A stretch of DNA of 64,000 nt from Phymatolithon calcareum (taxonomy: Eukaryota; Rhodophyta; Florideophyceae; Hapalidiales). Location of the stretch: NCBI GenBank assembly GCA_977006965.1, contig OZ345370.1:620001-684000 (forward strand), in the 5' to 3' direction. Under the pieces are notes generated by a model. That model was given only the letters and a program-made list of their open reading frames with translations. It searched no databases and was not told where the DNA came from. Every line of letters starts with the position of its first letter. Within the stretch, counting starts at the first letter, position 1. Positions 41,890 through 51,425 of this stretch are shown one piece after another. Made by a program: the position numbers and the translations under genes.

Positions 41890-43200
41890 TTCATATCCCC
41901 GACATGAGATTCGCCGCGTTTCGAGGTCCCAAGTTTTCCAACTCTGTCCTACGATATCCACTGAGATATTTTAATGTTTTTTGTATATTTGTATCCGGCA
42001 CGTAGCGAAACAGCGATTTTTTGGTTGTCTAGGCGTACTGGAGCAAAACTTGGACGACTTATTCAAGTCAGGTCATTTCATTGTTTCCCATGCCCGCGAC
42101 GCGACTTTGTGGGGCTAGCACCGTTTTGATGGCTTTGATTCTTCTAATCTATACTCCGTTCTGACCCAAGAGCTATTACGCGGAATAATTCGATAGTGTT
42201 ATTTAGCAGCTCACAGTGGTCGTTTGCAAGCCGGTCAAATCAAGTCGGCGCCTGTAGATGGCCAGAGCCGTCAATTACAGTGCACAGGAAATAAAGAGTT
42301 TGAGCAGGCTCTGGCGCTCTTGTGCTGGTAATGTGTCTCGGTCTTGTCAAATTGAAGTGACGAGGGCATTTCGCATTCGAAGATATTACTCGAACATACT
42401 ATTTTTGTTTTATGCGCATTGCCAAACGGTACAGGGAGATATGTGAGATGGACAGTACGTTTGTCTATTCACCCTGTCCACACTGTGCACAACCCATAAG
42501 GGGGATCCACCAGCATTTCGAACATAAGGCGAAGAAATTGGACGATGAGTGTCAGGGTCTGGATGGAAGAGACACCCAGAGATTGTTTTTCCTGTCGGCT
42601 ATTGCGCAGGATATCATGGGATAGTGATTCATGGCCCTGTTTTAATTCTTTGTTGACCACCGGAAGCAGTCGCGAAAATCGTTGTGGCGCGAAGTGATGC
42701 CTTCACCGGAGGGGCTGATGGATGCGTGCTCCTCAATACCGCCTTCCATGGCTCATGCTCTCGCCCAGGGGGCATGTCATCGAAGGAACCCAGAAGCCTG
42801 CTCAAACATACATGCAGCGTTGCACTGCAATGGACGTGCAACTATTAAATTCATATACAGTATATATATAAAATTATGAATCGAGTACATTTTAATTTTA
42901 AATATTTATTTCCCTTTCGTCTCCTCGTGCTCAGATTGGCAGAGAGACGAATCGGTTCGAAGGTCTTGAGACCTGCGGCATGTGATGAAGCGGATACAAT
43001 ATTCCCTACTTTTTCGTCCATTGTTCGATCATTATTGCTTGCAATAAATATAATGTACTGTTGATCATATGAAAACCAATTAAGGATCAACCAAAAACAA
43101 AACGAGGAACTGGGGCATTGCTATTGCTGTCCCTCCAAGCCTCTTAAATCATGGTGATGAAGAGAGCGGTAAAATCCTGACACAATCCGAGTATCGAGAG
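41890..43200. other. no supported gene; end of unit 3
   Basis: Short frames only. The part around 42300-42560 matches 34080-34270 of unit 2 (TTTGTCT[C/A]TTC[G/A]CCC followed by ACCCATAA). This may be the 5' part of the WF-G-FP repeat. A frame at 42412-42624 has CPHCAQPIRGIHQHFEHKAK, which could form a small Cys/His metal site (C-x2-C...H-x3-H). Confidence 0.35.
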
Positions 43201-43205
43201 CGGCA

Positions 43206-43751
43206 GTGCAAGTCCAAAAGGACATCGCAACGATACTGTTTGGAAAGTGGGCAGGGTGGCACTGGAGAAGACTAATGAAGCTCTGCCAAATAGAACCATG
43301 GGAGTTCCGCCGACAGCACCTGCTCTCAAAGTTAACGCGAAGACTTAGGAAGGTTGTGGAAGAGATACGCGACGCGGGGGCTGAGCTGGAACTCGAGACG
43401 CTGGACCGCAAGCGAAAATCGAGCACACCAACCGATATCCAAGACAGGAGTGTCCTCCGACTAGCCTGGGAACAAAAAGAAGAACGCCGCGCCAGGAAAA
43501 TTACATTTGCCAAGAATTGTCTACCGCACCAAGCAGTGAGGATGAAAGAAAGCAGGAACAGATTTCTCTGCGCAACATGGTTTGTAGGTCAGTTTCCAAG
43601 AAATTCGCCGAAGTTAATAGAAGAAATGGGCAGTCAAGGAGCATGGGCAGTTAGAATACTGAAGAGCATTCTGAGGAAGCCAACATGGACACCCACAGGG
43701 AAGACCAACGTGGCCCAAGCCATCGACGCGATACTGAGTAATTCTGATTAA
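43206..43751 (+). CDS. WF-G-FP family protein, longest copy
   Basis: 181 codons and the best example of a family with at least five members in this window. An N-terminal basic helical region (RRQHLLSKLTRRLRKVVEE) could be a coiled coil. It is followed by the signature LCATWFVGQFPRNSPKLIEE and a C-terminal VAQAIDAILSN. No known domain. It is followed at once by the 3' repeat ending ATAAATCCACTTAATTACGA with an AATAAA signal, which suggests a transcribed mobile repeat. Cellular role unknown. Confidence 0.5.
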   Translation: MQVQKDIATILFGKWAGWHWRRLMKLCQIEPWEFRRQHLLSKLTRRLRKVVEEIRDAGAELELETLDRKRKSSTPTDIQDRSVLRLAWEQKEERRARKITFAKNCLPHQAVRMKESRNRFLCATWFVGQFPRNSPKLIEEMGSQGAWAVRILKSILRKPTWTPTGKTNVAQAIDAILSNSD

Positions 43752-43754
43752 GGT

Positions 43755-43855
43755 ACCGAAATTTCGAGTGTAGTAGAATGCTAAGAAAGGTGCCGACTTT
43801 CCTCACGTTAGGACACATGGTACCTTCTCAATAAATCCACTTAATTACGAGAACG
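43755..43855 (+). repeat. 3' end of a dispersed repeat, copy D
   Basis: About 100 bases running from the WF-G-FP stop to CTTAATTACGA. It shares GGTGCCGACTTTCCTCA-type and ATAAATCCACTTAATTACGA segments with 25.44-25.53 kb. It includes AATAAA. Confidence 0.65.
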
Positions 43856-43945
43856 GTAAAATTTGTTTTATTTTTCAAAGCCCCTGAAACCTCAGTGCCT
43901 CTCACAACCACCAACCCTTTCTTTCTCTTATTGCGGAAAGATCGC

Positions 43946-44482
43946 TCACACGGAGGGTAAGCGCCAGAAGTTGTTCTGCAACAGCTTCTCATTGTTCAGA
44001 AATTTTAGTATCGCTAGGGGTCTCTCACGGCATAGCACCTCTACGGTTTTTGTCCCAGCTCGATCAATAAGCATACGTCTAGAGACAGAACGTCCACTTG
44101 AACGTAGAATCAGGTGTTCTGTAGTTTCTTTGCAAACAGAATTGCAGGCCTTGCACACTGAATCGTACGAAATTGTGTCCCTGTTGCACCCATGCCTAAC
44201 GACTGCCACCATAGGGGTGCACTCCACAATCAGTTGGTGCAAGATCACCTCTGCTCGTCTATGTGATATAGGTAGCTCTTTGGGCAGTGTCGGAATGGCG
44301 ACAGACTCGGTTTTAGCAGATGATTGGATGATTGATTTCGCTGCTTCGAGTGTGAGAGGAACCTTCAGGTGGTCCAACAGGTTTGATTCGGAAATACCCC
44401 TCCTTGCTAAATCGTCGACAGCATCACTGTAGTATAGCGGATTCCACGGAAGTTGCAACTTTAGGGTTCCAGGGGGAGTCAC
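43946..44482 (-). pseudogene. C-terminal end of a LINE reverse-transcriptase ORF
   Basis: 178 codons. VCKACNSVCKETTEHLILR is close to the C-x2-C...ET-x-x-H-[LI]-[LI]...C zinc-binding tail that ends many non-LTR polymerase ORFs, though the last Cys is replaced. The upstream RT core is absent, so this is a truncated remnant. Confidence 0.5.
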
Positions 44483-44484
44483 GC

Positions 44485-45000
44485 TAGTGGACAGCGTGAC
44501 CGGACCAATATGACGCCGTGGGAAAATATATCAAATAAACACTAGAAAGGAGGGGAAATGAAAACCTATTCTGAAGTACAAATTTTAAATTATTGCAACC
44601 GTGCGCATGCGCAGAAGGAAATCGTGAAAATGTAGTATTTTGGAAGAAAATATGTGGCAGTTGCATTCCTTTCGTTTCCCTCCATATATTGCAACTGTTC
44701 CAAAATATGGTCCAATAGCGTTCAGATGTGCAATTGCACCTATGGTAGAAAATACCCTTGTTTGATTATGGATATTTTCGACGCCATGTGCGCCAATCAA
44801 TGTAGAATTTTCTAATCAAAATTTCTCTGTCACGTTTGTCACGCTTGCACGAGGCGCAAACTCGCGCAACACGGCACCGTTGCAACAATGAAACATAGTT
44901 AAAATTTATGTGGGAATAATCTGATTGGGTGATCGAGTACGATGAACGGCTCATGAAGGGCTCAAGGGCTGAATGTGCGCAGCCCGACCGCCCGCACACC
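44485..45000. other. no supported gene
   Basis: AT-rich spacer between the LINE fragment and the minisatellite, with several TTGCAA/ATATTG words. Nothing supports a gene. Confidence 0.35.
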
Positions 45001-45001
45001 A

Positions 45002-46185
45002 GCAACTAGTGCGAAGGTCTCTACTGACCTCGCACAAGTTGCACGATGGCCTCTTGGCCTCGCCCAACATGCGCGATGGTCTACTCACCTCGCGCAAAGC
45101 ATGCGAAGGCCTACTGGCTACGCACAGGTAGCGCGATGGCCTCTTGGCCTCGCGCAAAGAGCGCGACGGTTTATTAATCTCGCATAGAACGTGCGCCGGC
45201 CTACTGGCCGCGAACAAACAGTGCGACGGCCTCTTGGCCTTGCAAAAAATGTGCGATGGTTTATTAACCTCGTACAAAGTGTGCGCCGGCCTACTGGCCG
45301 CGCACAAACAGTGCGACGGCCTCTTGGCCTCGCAAAAAATGTGCGATGGTTTACTAACCTCGCACAAAGTGTGCGCCGGCCTACTGGCCGCGCACAAAGT
45401 GCACGATGGTCTACTGGCCTCGTGAGAAGCGTGCACCGGCCTACTGGCGGCGCACAAAGTGCGCGATGGTCTACTGGCCTCGTGAGAAGCGTGTGCCGGC
45501 CTATTGACCACGCACAAAGTGCGCGATGGTCTACTAGCCTCGTGAGAAGCGTGTGCCGGCCTACTGGCCGCGCACAAAGTGCACGATGGTCTACTGGCCT
45601 CGTGAGAATTGTGTGCTAGCCTACTGGCTGGACACAAAGTGAGCGTTGGTCTATTGGCCTCGCGCGAATCGTGCGCAGGTCTGCAGGCTGTGCACAGGAA
45701 CCCTGACAGCTTTTTGGCCTCGGAGAAATTGTGTGACGGTCTACTGACCTCGTAGAAAAGGTGTGCGGGCCTAGTGGCTGCGCACGTGTAGCGCAGGGGC
45801 CTCCTGGCTTTGCGCAACGGGGCGATGGACTACTGTTCTTGCTGAGGAGGTGTACAGGCCTTGTGACCGTGCACAAGTAGCGTGACGGCCTTGTGGCCTT
45901 CCACAGAAGGTTTTCGAAGGTCTACTGACCTCGCAAAAAGTTGTGGTGTGCAGGCCTTCTGGCCGCGCACTGGTAGCACCACGGCCGCATGGCCTTGGGC
46001 AAAAAGTTGTGCGAAGGTCTACTGACCTCGCCAAGAAGGTGTGCCGGCCTATTGGCCGCGCACACGCTTAGGGAAGGTCTATTGACCTTTCTAATCGAGA
46101 GGGCCTCTTGGCCTCACCCAAACTCTGAGGGAAGATCTATTGGTCTCTCTAAAGAGGTGTGCCGGCCTTCTGACCGTACTTGAGC
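45002..46185. repeat. 30-bp palindrome-bearing minisatellite, about 39 copies
   Basis: The unit is about 30 bases with a core such as GCGATGGTCTACTGGCCTCG. Almost every copy carries GGCC-x4-GGCC or a variant, so each can form a small hairpin. Phase is perfect from about 45000 to 45720 and drifts after. Higher-order structure is visible: 90-base trimers near 45211-45390, then 60-base dimers at 45391-45630. Because 30 is divisible by three, long open frames arise on both strands (288 codons minus, 142 plus) with Cys/Pro/His-rich repeats. I regard these as by-products, though a repeat protein cannot be excluded. Confidence 0.9.
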
Positions 46186-46275
46186 TTCATCAACGTAGTG
46201 CTAAGCGCTAATGCAGCCTCACTCACCCTGAAACGCTCTTAATATTTGAGATTATTTAGAGTCTCCATTTATAAT

Positions 46276-46956
46276 CTATCGTATTGGCCTTGCAGCGCAT
46301 GTTCCGTACCCTTGAGAAACATAAGAGTTTTTCTTGTCGTGGAAACCAATGTACGTTAGCGTCTCAGCAATATCTCTGTGTCCTAGGAAGTCCCGAATGT
46401 AGTATGGATCTTCCTTTAGCACAAAATAGCGAAAACCAGCACCGCTTCGGCGTGGAGAGTGCTCCGTTGCATTGTCCGCAATACCCAAGTCCGCAAAAAG
46501 AGCACCAACAGCTGCGCTATATGTGTCAGACGACATAGAGAGGCCCTTCTGGAATTGATTTCGGTGCACGACAGGAAAAAGAGGGCTGTTCGCATTGCTC
46601 ATATCCCCGCCATAAATGCCGTGGATCAGGGACAGGTGCGTTAAAATGGCAAAAGCAGGGCTAATAATTAGCGTGTCTGTCCAAGAAGGAAATATTATCC
46701 TTCGAACAGTCTCACTCCCCGTTTTCGCCTTCACGCCATACAGAGTTGCACCAACAGTAGTTTCAATGTTCTCGGAAAGAAAAACAAGATCGCCCAAGCC
46801 TAAGTTGACCATTTCCGCTCCCCTTGCACCCGATCCGAATGACGCAGTTACCATCAGCGTTGTCTGTACCATCATCCAGTTGACTGCCGGGTTTGTTCCA
46901 GGCTGCAACCGGGCGTCTAGAGCATCGCCAAGCTGGTTTGCAACCCATTTTCGCAT
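46276..46956 (-). CDS. tyrosine recombinase catalytic domain
   Basis: 226 codons with the full set of catalytic residues: Arg45 (GARGAEMVNLGLGDL), the beta-hairpin Lys (VKAKTG), His166-x-x-Arg169 (HSPRRSG), His193 (FLGHRD) and Tyr202 (TLTYIG). Enzymes of this kind cut and rejoin DNA through a 3'-phosphotyrosine; in eukaryotes they mark Cryptons and DIRS-like elements. It is in the same frame as the upstream OTU-containing ORF, separated only by a TAG (47017-47019), and KRAYQLTHDDVASAMRKW reads through the gap. No RT is seen nearby, which favours a Crypton-like element. Confidence 0.8.
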   Translation of the reverse strand: MRKWVANQLGDALDARLQPGTNPAVNWMMVQTTLMVTASFGSGARGAEMVNLGLGDLVFLSENIETTVGATLYGVKAKTGSETVRRIIFPSWTDTLIISPAFAILTHLSLIHGIYGGDMSNANSPLFPVVHRNQFQKGLSMSSDTYSAAVGALFADLGIADNATEHSPRRSGAGFRYFVLKEDPYYIRDFLGHRDIAETLTYIGFHDKKNSYVSQGYGTCAARPIR

Positions 46957-47016
46957 GGCGGACGCTACATCGTCGTGCGTTAACTGATAGGCCCTTTTGA
47001 CAGGATTGGAGCGACC

Positions 47017-47904
47017 CTAGGCCTGTGCTTTCTCGATAGAGCTCTTAAACTCAGAGAGCTGCTGTGCTTTCCACGGGGGGCCCGAGACAGAACTTCCTCT
47101 GACAACACATGTATGGTTATTTGTGAACGAGACACCTTGGTTCTTGTACCACATACCGACTGAGGCAAGCAATACGTTCCCCGTAGCCGACGCAGATTTC
47201 CCGTCGTATCCCTTTTCTGTTGGACCGCATCTTTGCAGAAGCATTCCCATGATGCATTCCACAACGAAAGCTCCATTTTGTTCGAGATCCAAGGGATCCC
47301 GACCTTTTTCTCGCATCGCAGAGAACTCTTCCTCGACAAGATTGTAGTTCTTGCTGTAGCGCTTCTTTGTTGCCTCCTGAACCCCGTGCATTCGATAAAT
47401 TGCTGATACATGCTGGGATAGCTCAGCTCTGTCTTTCGATGGCTTTCTCTGAGCGTTTCTTTTCTCCTTCACCAAGGGTGGAGGCGGATGCAGCAGTGAG
47501 TGCAGTCTTAGGTACCGAGTTTTTTCAATCGTTGTCGTCTGGTCGTATTGATTCGGAGTAAAACTGGCAGATTTCCTGCCGCATTTGATGATCTGGTAGT
47601 GGCCTCCAGAGTAATTCCCGGTGAACCTTATAACAACAGCTCCTTTCGGAGTTCCTTGCAATGACCCGGACCATAATGAAGAGTTGGGGTGCAGCACTTG
47701 CCTGAACATTGGCAAAGATTCTGCAGAGGTACATGAAGAGACGCAGTGTACCTTAACTCCGAGACATCGCCCGAGAAGATGGAGCTCCAAGTCCTCTAAG
47801 CATGTTCCGAGCCAGTGTCCTGTTAACCCAGAGTTTCCAAGGCACTCGCAAAACTCATCAAACAGAACACCTTCAGCAATGAGAGTCTCTGGGGAGCAAT
47901 TCAA
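47017..47904 (-). CDS. OTU protease C-terminal half plus recombinase core-binding region
   Basis: The first ~110 residues end in TGNYSGGHYQIIK, the segment with the catalytic His of OTU cysteine proteases (deubiquitinase-type), after LELHLLGRCLGVKVHC, which fits the helix-strand before it. The rest (residues 150-290) is helical (ATKKRYSKNYNLVEEEF...), as expected for the SAM-like DNA-binding domain preceding a tyrosine recombinase. The frame is continuous with the ORFs before and after except for TAG codons at 47962-47964 and 47017-47019. There is no ATG at its open start, so it is not an independent gene. Confidence 0.65.
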   Translation of the reverse strand: MNCSPETLIAEGVLFDEFCECLGNSGLTGHWLGTCLEDLELHLLGRCLGVKVHCVSSCTSAESLPMFRQVLHPNSSLWSGSLQGTPKGAVVIRFTGNYSGGHYQIIKCGRKSASFTPNQYDQTTTIEKTRYLRLHSLLHPPPPLVKEKRNAQRKPSKDRAELSQHVSAIYRMHGVQEATKKRYSKNYNLVEEEFSAMREKGRDPLDLEQNGAFVVECIMGMLLQRCGPTEKGYDGKSASATGNVLLASVGMWYKNQGVSFTNNHTCVVRGSSVSGPPWKAQQLSEFKSSIEKAQA

Positions 47905-47961
47905 ATCTCTCCATATGTAGATAGCAGCTCTTCGCGCTCCCAGAGCTGTAACAATCTCTTT

Positions 47962-48426
47962 CTAAATGTCAATGCGCTTCTCTTGCAAGAAATCAATGAG
48001 AGCTTGTCTTGTCGCGGACGCTGATACTGGCATATTCCCGCCCAATGCCGTCTTTCCACCGAATGGAAGAGAAGCTAATCGAAGGGCATGAAAGCCGCAA
48101 TCACCGTCTGAGGGAACATCTTCAATGTGGGCAAGACACGTCCAGACAGGTAAAGAAGGGTCACTTCCTTCTTTGAGCTTTACGCTCACTGTGTGATCTG
48201 GAGAGATTTGCCAGCCAACGGCCTTATCAATGTCTGGCCCGGTTCTTAGACGTGTAAGATCCTCGAAAGAAATGATTCTCTCACAATCAACGCTGTTACT
48301 CGTCAAGTTCATCCATTTGTCGAGTGGCGAGGGAGATTGGGGACACGATGAGAGTGTATCCATAGTCGCAAAATGAACTCCGTGGTACTGGTTTCGGGAT
48401 ACGAATCTACAAAGCTTATGGTGCAT
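47962..48426 (-). CDS. OTU-like cysteine protease, N-terminal half
   Basis: VPSDGDCGFHALRLASL is the OTU catalytic D-G-D/N-C-x-[FL] motif with the nucleophilic Cys. ATGs at 48426 and 48363 (MDTLSSCPQ) are possible starts; a TATATA stretch at 48491-48498 favours a start shortly after it. The frame ends at a TAG and then resumes with KEIVTALGARRAAIYIW, so the protease domain itself is split by this stop. OTU domains remove ubiquitin-like proteins and occur in several transposon and retroelement polyproteins. Confidence 0.65.
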   Translation of the reverse strand: MHHKLCRFVSRNQYHGVHFATMDTLSSCPQSPSPLDKWMNLTSNSVDCERIISFEDLTRLRTGPDIDKAVGWQISPDHTVSVKLKEGSDPSLPVWTCLAHIEDVPSDGDCGFHALRLASLPFGGKTALGGNMPVSASATRQALIDFLQEKRIDI

Positions 48427-48489
48427 ATATTTCAATCATCTGGTTGCATATCATATTCGATTCGACGCCGTGGACAATGAAAGTGTAAC

Positions 48490-48500
48490 GGTATATATTG
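48490..48500. promoter_or_regulatory. TATATA element between divergent ORFs
   Basis: GGTATATATTG lies inside an imperfect inverted repeat (GTAAC...GTTAC) between the minus-strand OTU/recombinase frame and the plus-strand ORF starting 48555. A shared bidirectional promoter is plausible. Confidence 0.4.
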
Positions 48501-48554
48501 TTACATCCCCTTATTTGTGAACAGGCACTTCTTGAAAAATAGAACACCGCCCAA

Positions 48555-49580
48555 ATGTCTCGCCGTCCTCGGATGCCAATTCGAGAGGGCTCACCTGCTC
48601 GCTCGATACTCTCCGGAACATCTGGATATAGTTCTGCTAGCGATCAACGTGTCCGCTCTGGATTTTCTCAAGAAATCCAGAACATTCTTGGATCATTCGA
48701 AAGCGCTCCAAGATTTTCCCAGTTGGATAAGACTCCCGGTCGTGGGAACAATGTATTGGCGCAAACAATCGGAATGCTGAGCCATATGTGGGCCCAACGG
48801 GACCCTTCGAAGCCGGAGCTGTGCTTCGATAAGCACGAAGGAAGACCAGGGACGACCATTTACAACCCTCCTCGCAGAAAATCTGGGGGTTTGGTAGTCC
48901 CTTGCTCACTGGCTACATACCAAGAATGTGATGGCGTCGAGAGGACTGTGAATATTATTAACAACAATATTACGATGAGCTCACTTGCTCAATCATCCGC
49001 ATTTGTGGATGGCCAAGGCATGGGTCGGAGCTCGCCGAAGAAACGACCAGTGCAAATTACATTTCGGGCCTCGAGAGATCGGGTTGGGTCAAAGAAAAGC
49101 TTCGAAAGGCCCAGGAATAGAGGGCGATTTGAGAAGAAAAGTGTCGTAAGTATTGAGAAAACAAGGCCTATCGCTCCCACTATTCCGCTAAACACTCGAG
49201 GACTTCGGCGACTTATGCGACAGTGGGTTCTAGGAGACAAGGAGAGGGGACTATTGATCCCCTTGGCAGAGTTTGATGTGCAGAAAAGAAATGGAAAAGA
49301 TGCGACAGGAAAAAGTCACAAGTTCATTTACAGCAAGAGAAGAAGGCTAGCAGTGGCAGTGCTGCTGGCGTTACAAGATGCTTTTGAGAGTCGCATATCA
49401 TTCCCAAGTGCAATTGGTGCCTCGAAAGAAGCTCAGAATATATCACTATCTGAATGGGACTCAATTGCTGTTAAGTACCTCAAAGGAAAGAGAAGACTTA
49501 CAGAAATGGAGGTTATAGATCTTGGAAAAAAGTTATATCATTGCGGAGCTTTTTCGCTTTTACCTGACGGAGATGAATAA
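48555..49580 (+). CDS. hypothetical basic protein divergent from the OTU/recombinase gene
   Basis: 341 codons from a clear ATG to TAA, uninterrupted. The N-terminal ~70 residues are Ser/Arg-rich, the centre has basic runs (SSPKKRPVQ, RPRNRGRFEKK) and the C-terminal ~130 residues look folded and helical (RGLRRLMRQWVLGDKE...RRRLAVAVLLALQDAF). Two AATAAA signals follow the stop. No family is recognised. It shares only a ~130-base gap with the recombinase gene, so I infer it is the element's second, probably DNA-binding, protein. It is the most intact ORF in this block. Confidence 0.6.
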   Translation: MSRRPRMPIREGSPARSILSGTSGYSSASDQRVRSGFSQEIQNILGSFESAPRFSQLDKTPGRGNNVLAQTIGMLSHMWAQRDPSKPELCFDKHEGRPGTTIYNPPRRKSGGLVVPCSLATYQECDGVERTVNIINNNITMSSLAQSSAFVDGQGMGRSSPKKRPVQITFRASRDRVGSKKSFERPRNRGRFEKKSVVSIEKTRPIAPTIPLNTRGLRRLMRQWVLGDKERGLLIPLAEFDVQKRNGKDATGKSHKFIYSKRRRLAVAVLLALQDAFESRISFPSAIGASKEAQNISLSEWDSIAVKYLKGKRRLTEMEVIDLGKKLYHCGAFSLLPDGDE

Positions 49581-49740
49581 AACTTGACGCTGGATGTGAA
49601 TAAAAGATGACTGTCACGTGAAACTGAATTGCAGTCGTGGGAGATACTCTTCAACTGCGGTCGTGACTTTTGTGCAATACGTACATGACACTAATCTGAT
49701 TCGACAAAAAATTCCTTCATTGAGCCTCCAAGGGATGTAG

Positions 49741-49748
49741 TATATATA
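49741..49748 (+). promoter_or_regulatory. TATA box upstream of the RING-like gene
   Basis: TATATATA is followed, about 55 bases on, by a pyrimidine-rich leader made of repeated CTCATC words up to the ATG at 49864. Confidence 0.6.
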
Positions 49749-49863
49749 CGCAGCTGTTATCCAGGACAAAGACCATGCGTGAACTACCGCACATCATCCT
49801 CATCCCTCACTCATCCTCACCTCACCTCATCGCATCCTCATCTCACCTCATCAATCCTGAACC

Positions 49864-50580
49864 ATGTCGTCGAGAGCTGCTTCATCAACGCGAATTTCTG
49901 CGCCTGAAGCCCGATTTGCCTCAAGGACCTGCAAGGTGACGTCGTGCGGACACCGTGTCAACAATACTTCTGTTTTTCATGTCTCACCAACCATCGCACT
50001 ACAAGAATGACAAGCGAAGTTTACACGCCTGTTGCTTGTCCTTTCTGCCGTTCAGAGCTCCCTCGACGAGCTATTCGACCGTTCGAGTCGGCAAACCAGC
50101 CTGCCAGATTGTGTCACCCGATCCAGGAGGAGTTCGGGTATAAGATTTACAAAGGGTATAGCAGCGATCGTCGCCGCGGAGACCTCAGCAACCTGAGTGG
50201 TCGTAAACTTAGCGTCGCCACTCAGAGAAAGCACCGGAATCACAAGAGAAGGGAGCGCATGCATGCGACGCGCAGAGGAGCGCAAGAAACTCGAGGAAGC
50301 CTTCAATGCGACTGAATCTCAGCGCGTGGCTGCGGAAAGAGCGCACATGCAAATGCAAGAAGAGTTTGGCGATGAAATTTCGCTTCCAGTTATAAATTTA
50401 GACAGTACGCCTAACGCCAGTGCTTCTTCCTCTTCTCAGCGCTCTGCACGAGGACGCTCTAGCTCGCGTGGCCGTCGTGCGAATGTGACAGCTCGTATGT
50501 CGTCCGGGCGTCAGACTACCCGCCCGACTAGTCGTCAGACCGGGCGTATGTCTTCCGGGCGCTCCCGCAATGAAGAGTAG
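49864..50580 (+). pseudogene. RING-finger gene with frame breaks
   Basis: The ATG frame (MSSRAASSTRISAPE) is lost at about 49908. One base different would give ECPICLKDL, the classical first half of a RING finger, and the next frame holds GDVVRTPCQQYFCFSCL and ACPFCRSELP. So the C3HC4 order is visible with the His position replaced by Gln (PCQQYFC). From about 50240 the signal returns to the ATG frame with a coiled coil (AEERKKLEEAFNATESQ) and an Arg/Ser/Gly tail (RGRSSSRGRR). RING proteins are E3 ubiquitin ligases. Two compensating frame changes and the missing His suggest a decayed gene, unless introns or sequence errors explain them. Confidence 0.55.
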
Positions 50581-50923
50581 TATACACTATACACTCTACA
50601 CACTACTTGCTGTAGTTGTCTCTTGTCTAGTTCTCTCTTGCTGTGCAACTACTTGCTACTTGCTGTAGCTGTCTCTTGTTGTTGATATTTCATTTGTAGT
50701 TATCTTGCTGATAAAGATATAAAGTTGCAATAATTTATGTTCCTGAGAAAGTTGGAAATATATTTGCAATGTTCCTCAAACTCTTTTCTGGGTCAGATGA
50801 GGTGACGCTAGCATAACCCTATAGGTATTGCAACAGTTACGACCACAGTAAAAGTTTCTAGCTAACCACATACCTTTTGTTCGGGCATGCAGATATGTGG
50901 ACGGAGGTCGACGCAGTTCATAT

Positions 50924-51077
50924 AAGATACGAGAAGCTAAGTAGATATTCCTCATGACACAAAGCCTAACATCGGGAACGTCAGCAGCGAACCCACAACT
51001 AAGATACGAGAAGCTAAGTAGATGTTCCTCAGGACACAAAGGCTAATAGCGGGAACATCAGCTGCGAACTCACAAGA
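50924..51077. repeat. 77-bp tandem duplication
   Basis: Two head-to-tail copies (50924-51000 and 51001-51077), each starting AAGATACGAGAAGCTAAGTA, differ at roughly ten positions. Confidence 0.85.
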
Positions 51078-51425
51078 ACAAGACATAGAAGGTAGATCTC
51101 GGTTACAAACTTTCCCCACCGCATACGGCAGGTGGCACGTTTCAACGGTCGGTATACACACTGCAAGGTAGCAATTGAGGAAGTAGGACTGTGAGGCTTT
51201 TAAATAAACTTGTCGAAAGTGGAATATAGAAGGCGTACCATGACTGAAAAAGCAATTTGAGATATTAAGATATTATGCATTGTAGGAAATTGCGGATGGC
51301 ACGAGTGCCGGCTTTATTGTGATTGGTCTGAAAAAACAATTTGAGACATTATGTATTGTAGATAATGCACGAGTTCGGCACCGATTCACGCACTTGCGAG
51401 AGACCCAGTCATGTCACGCACCTTC

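Larger units (their letters stand above)
35400..43855. repeat. tandem array unit 3
   Basis: Carries VBPO3. It is the most diverged unit. Homologous blocks to unit 2 include 35400-35530, 36950-38000, 38040-38280 and 38940-39640, and the right end (42320-43855) matches 34080-34745. It carries its own insertion at about 38285-38935. Confidence 0.6.

Noticed and set aside
43863-44432. 189-codon plus-strand frame
   Set aside because: Antisense to the LINE tail that carries a recognisable C-x2-C...H zinc-binding segment.
44951-45817. 288-codon minus-strand repeat protein
   Set aside because: It arises from a 30-base repeat whose length is divisible by three. Both strands and several frames stay open in the same way, so openness is not evidence of coding.
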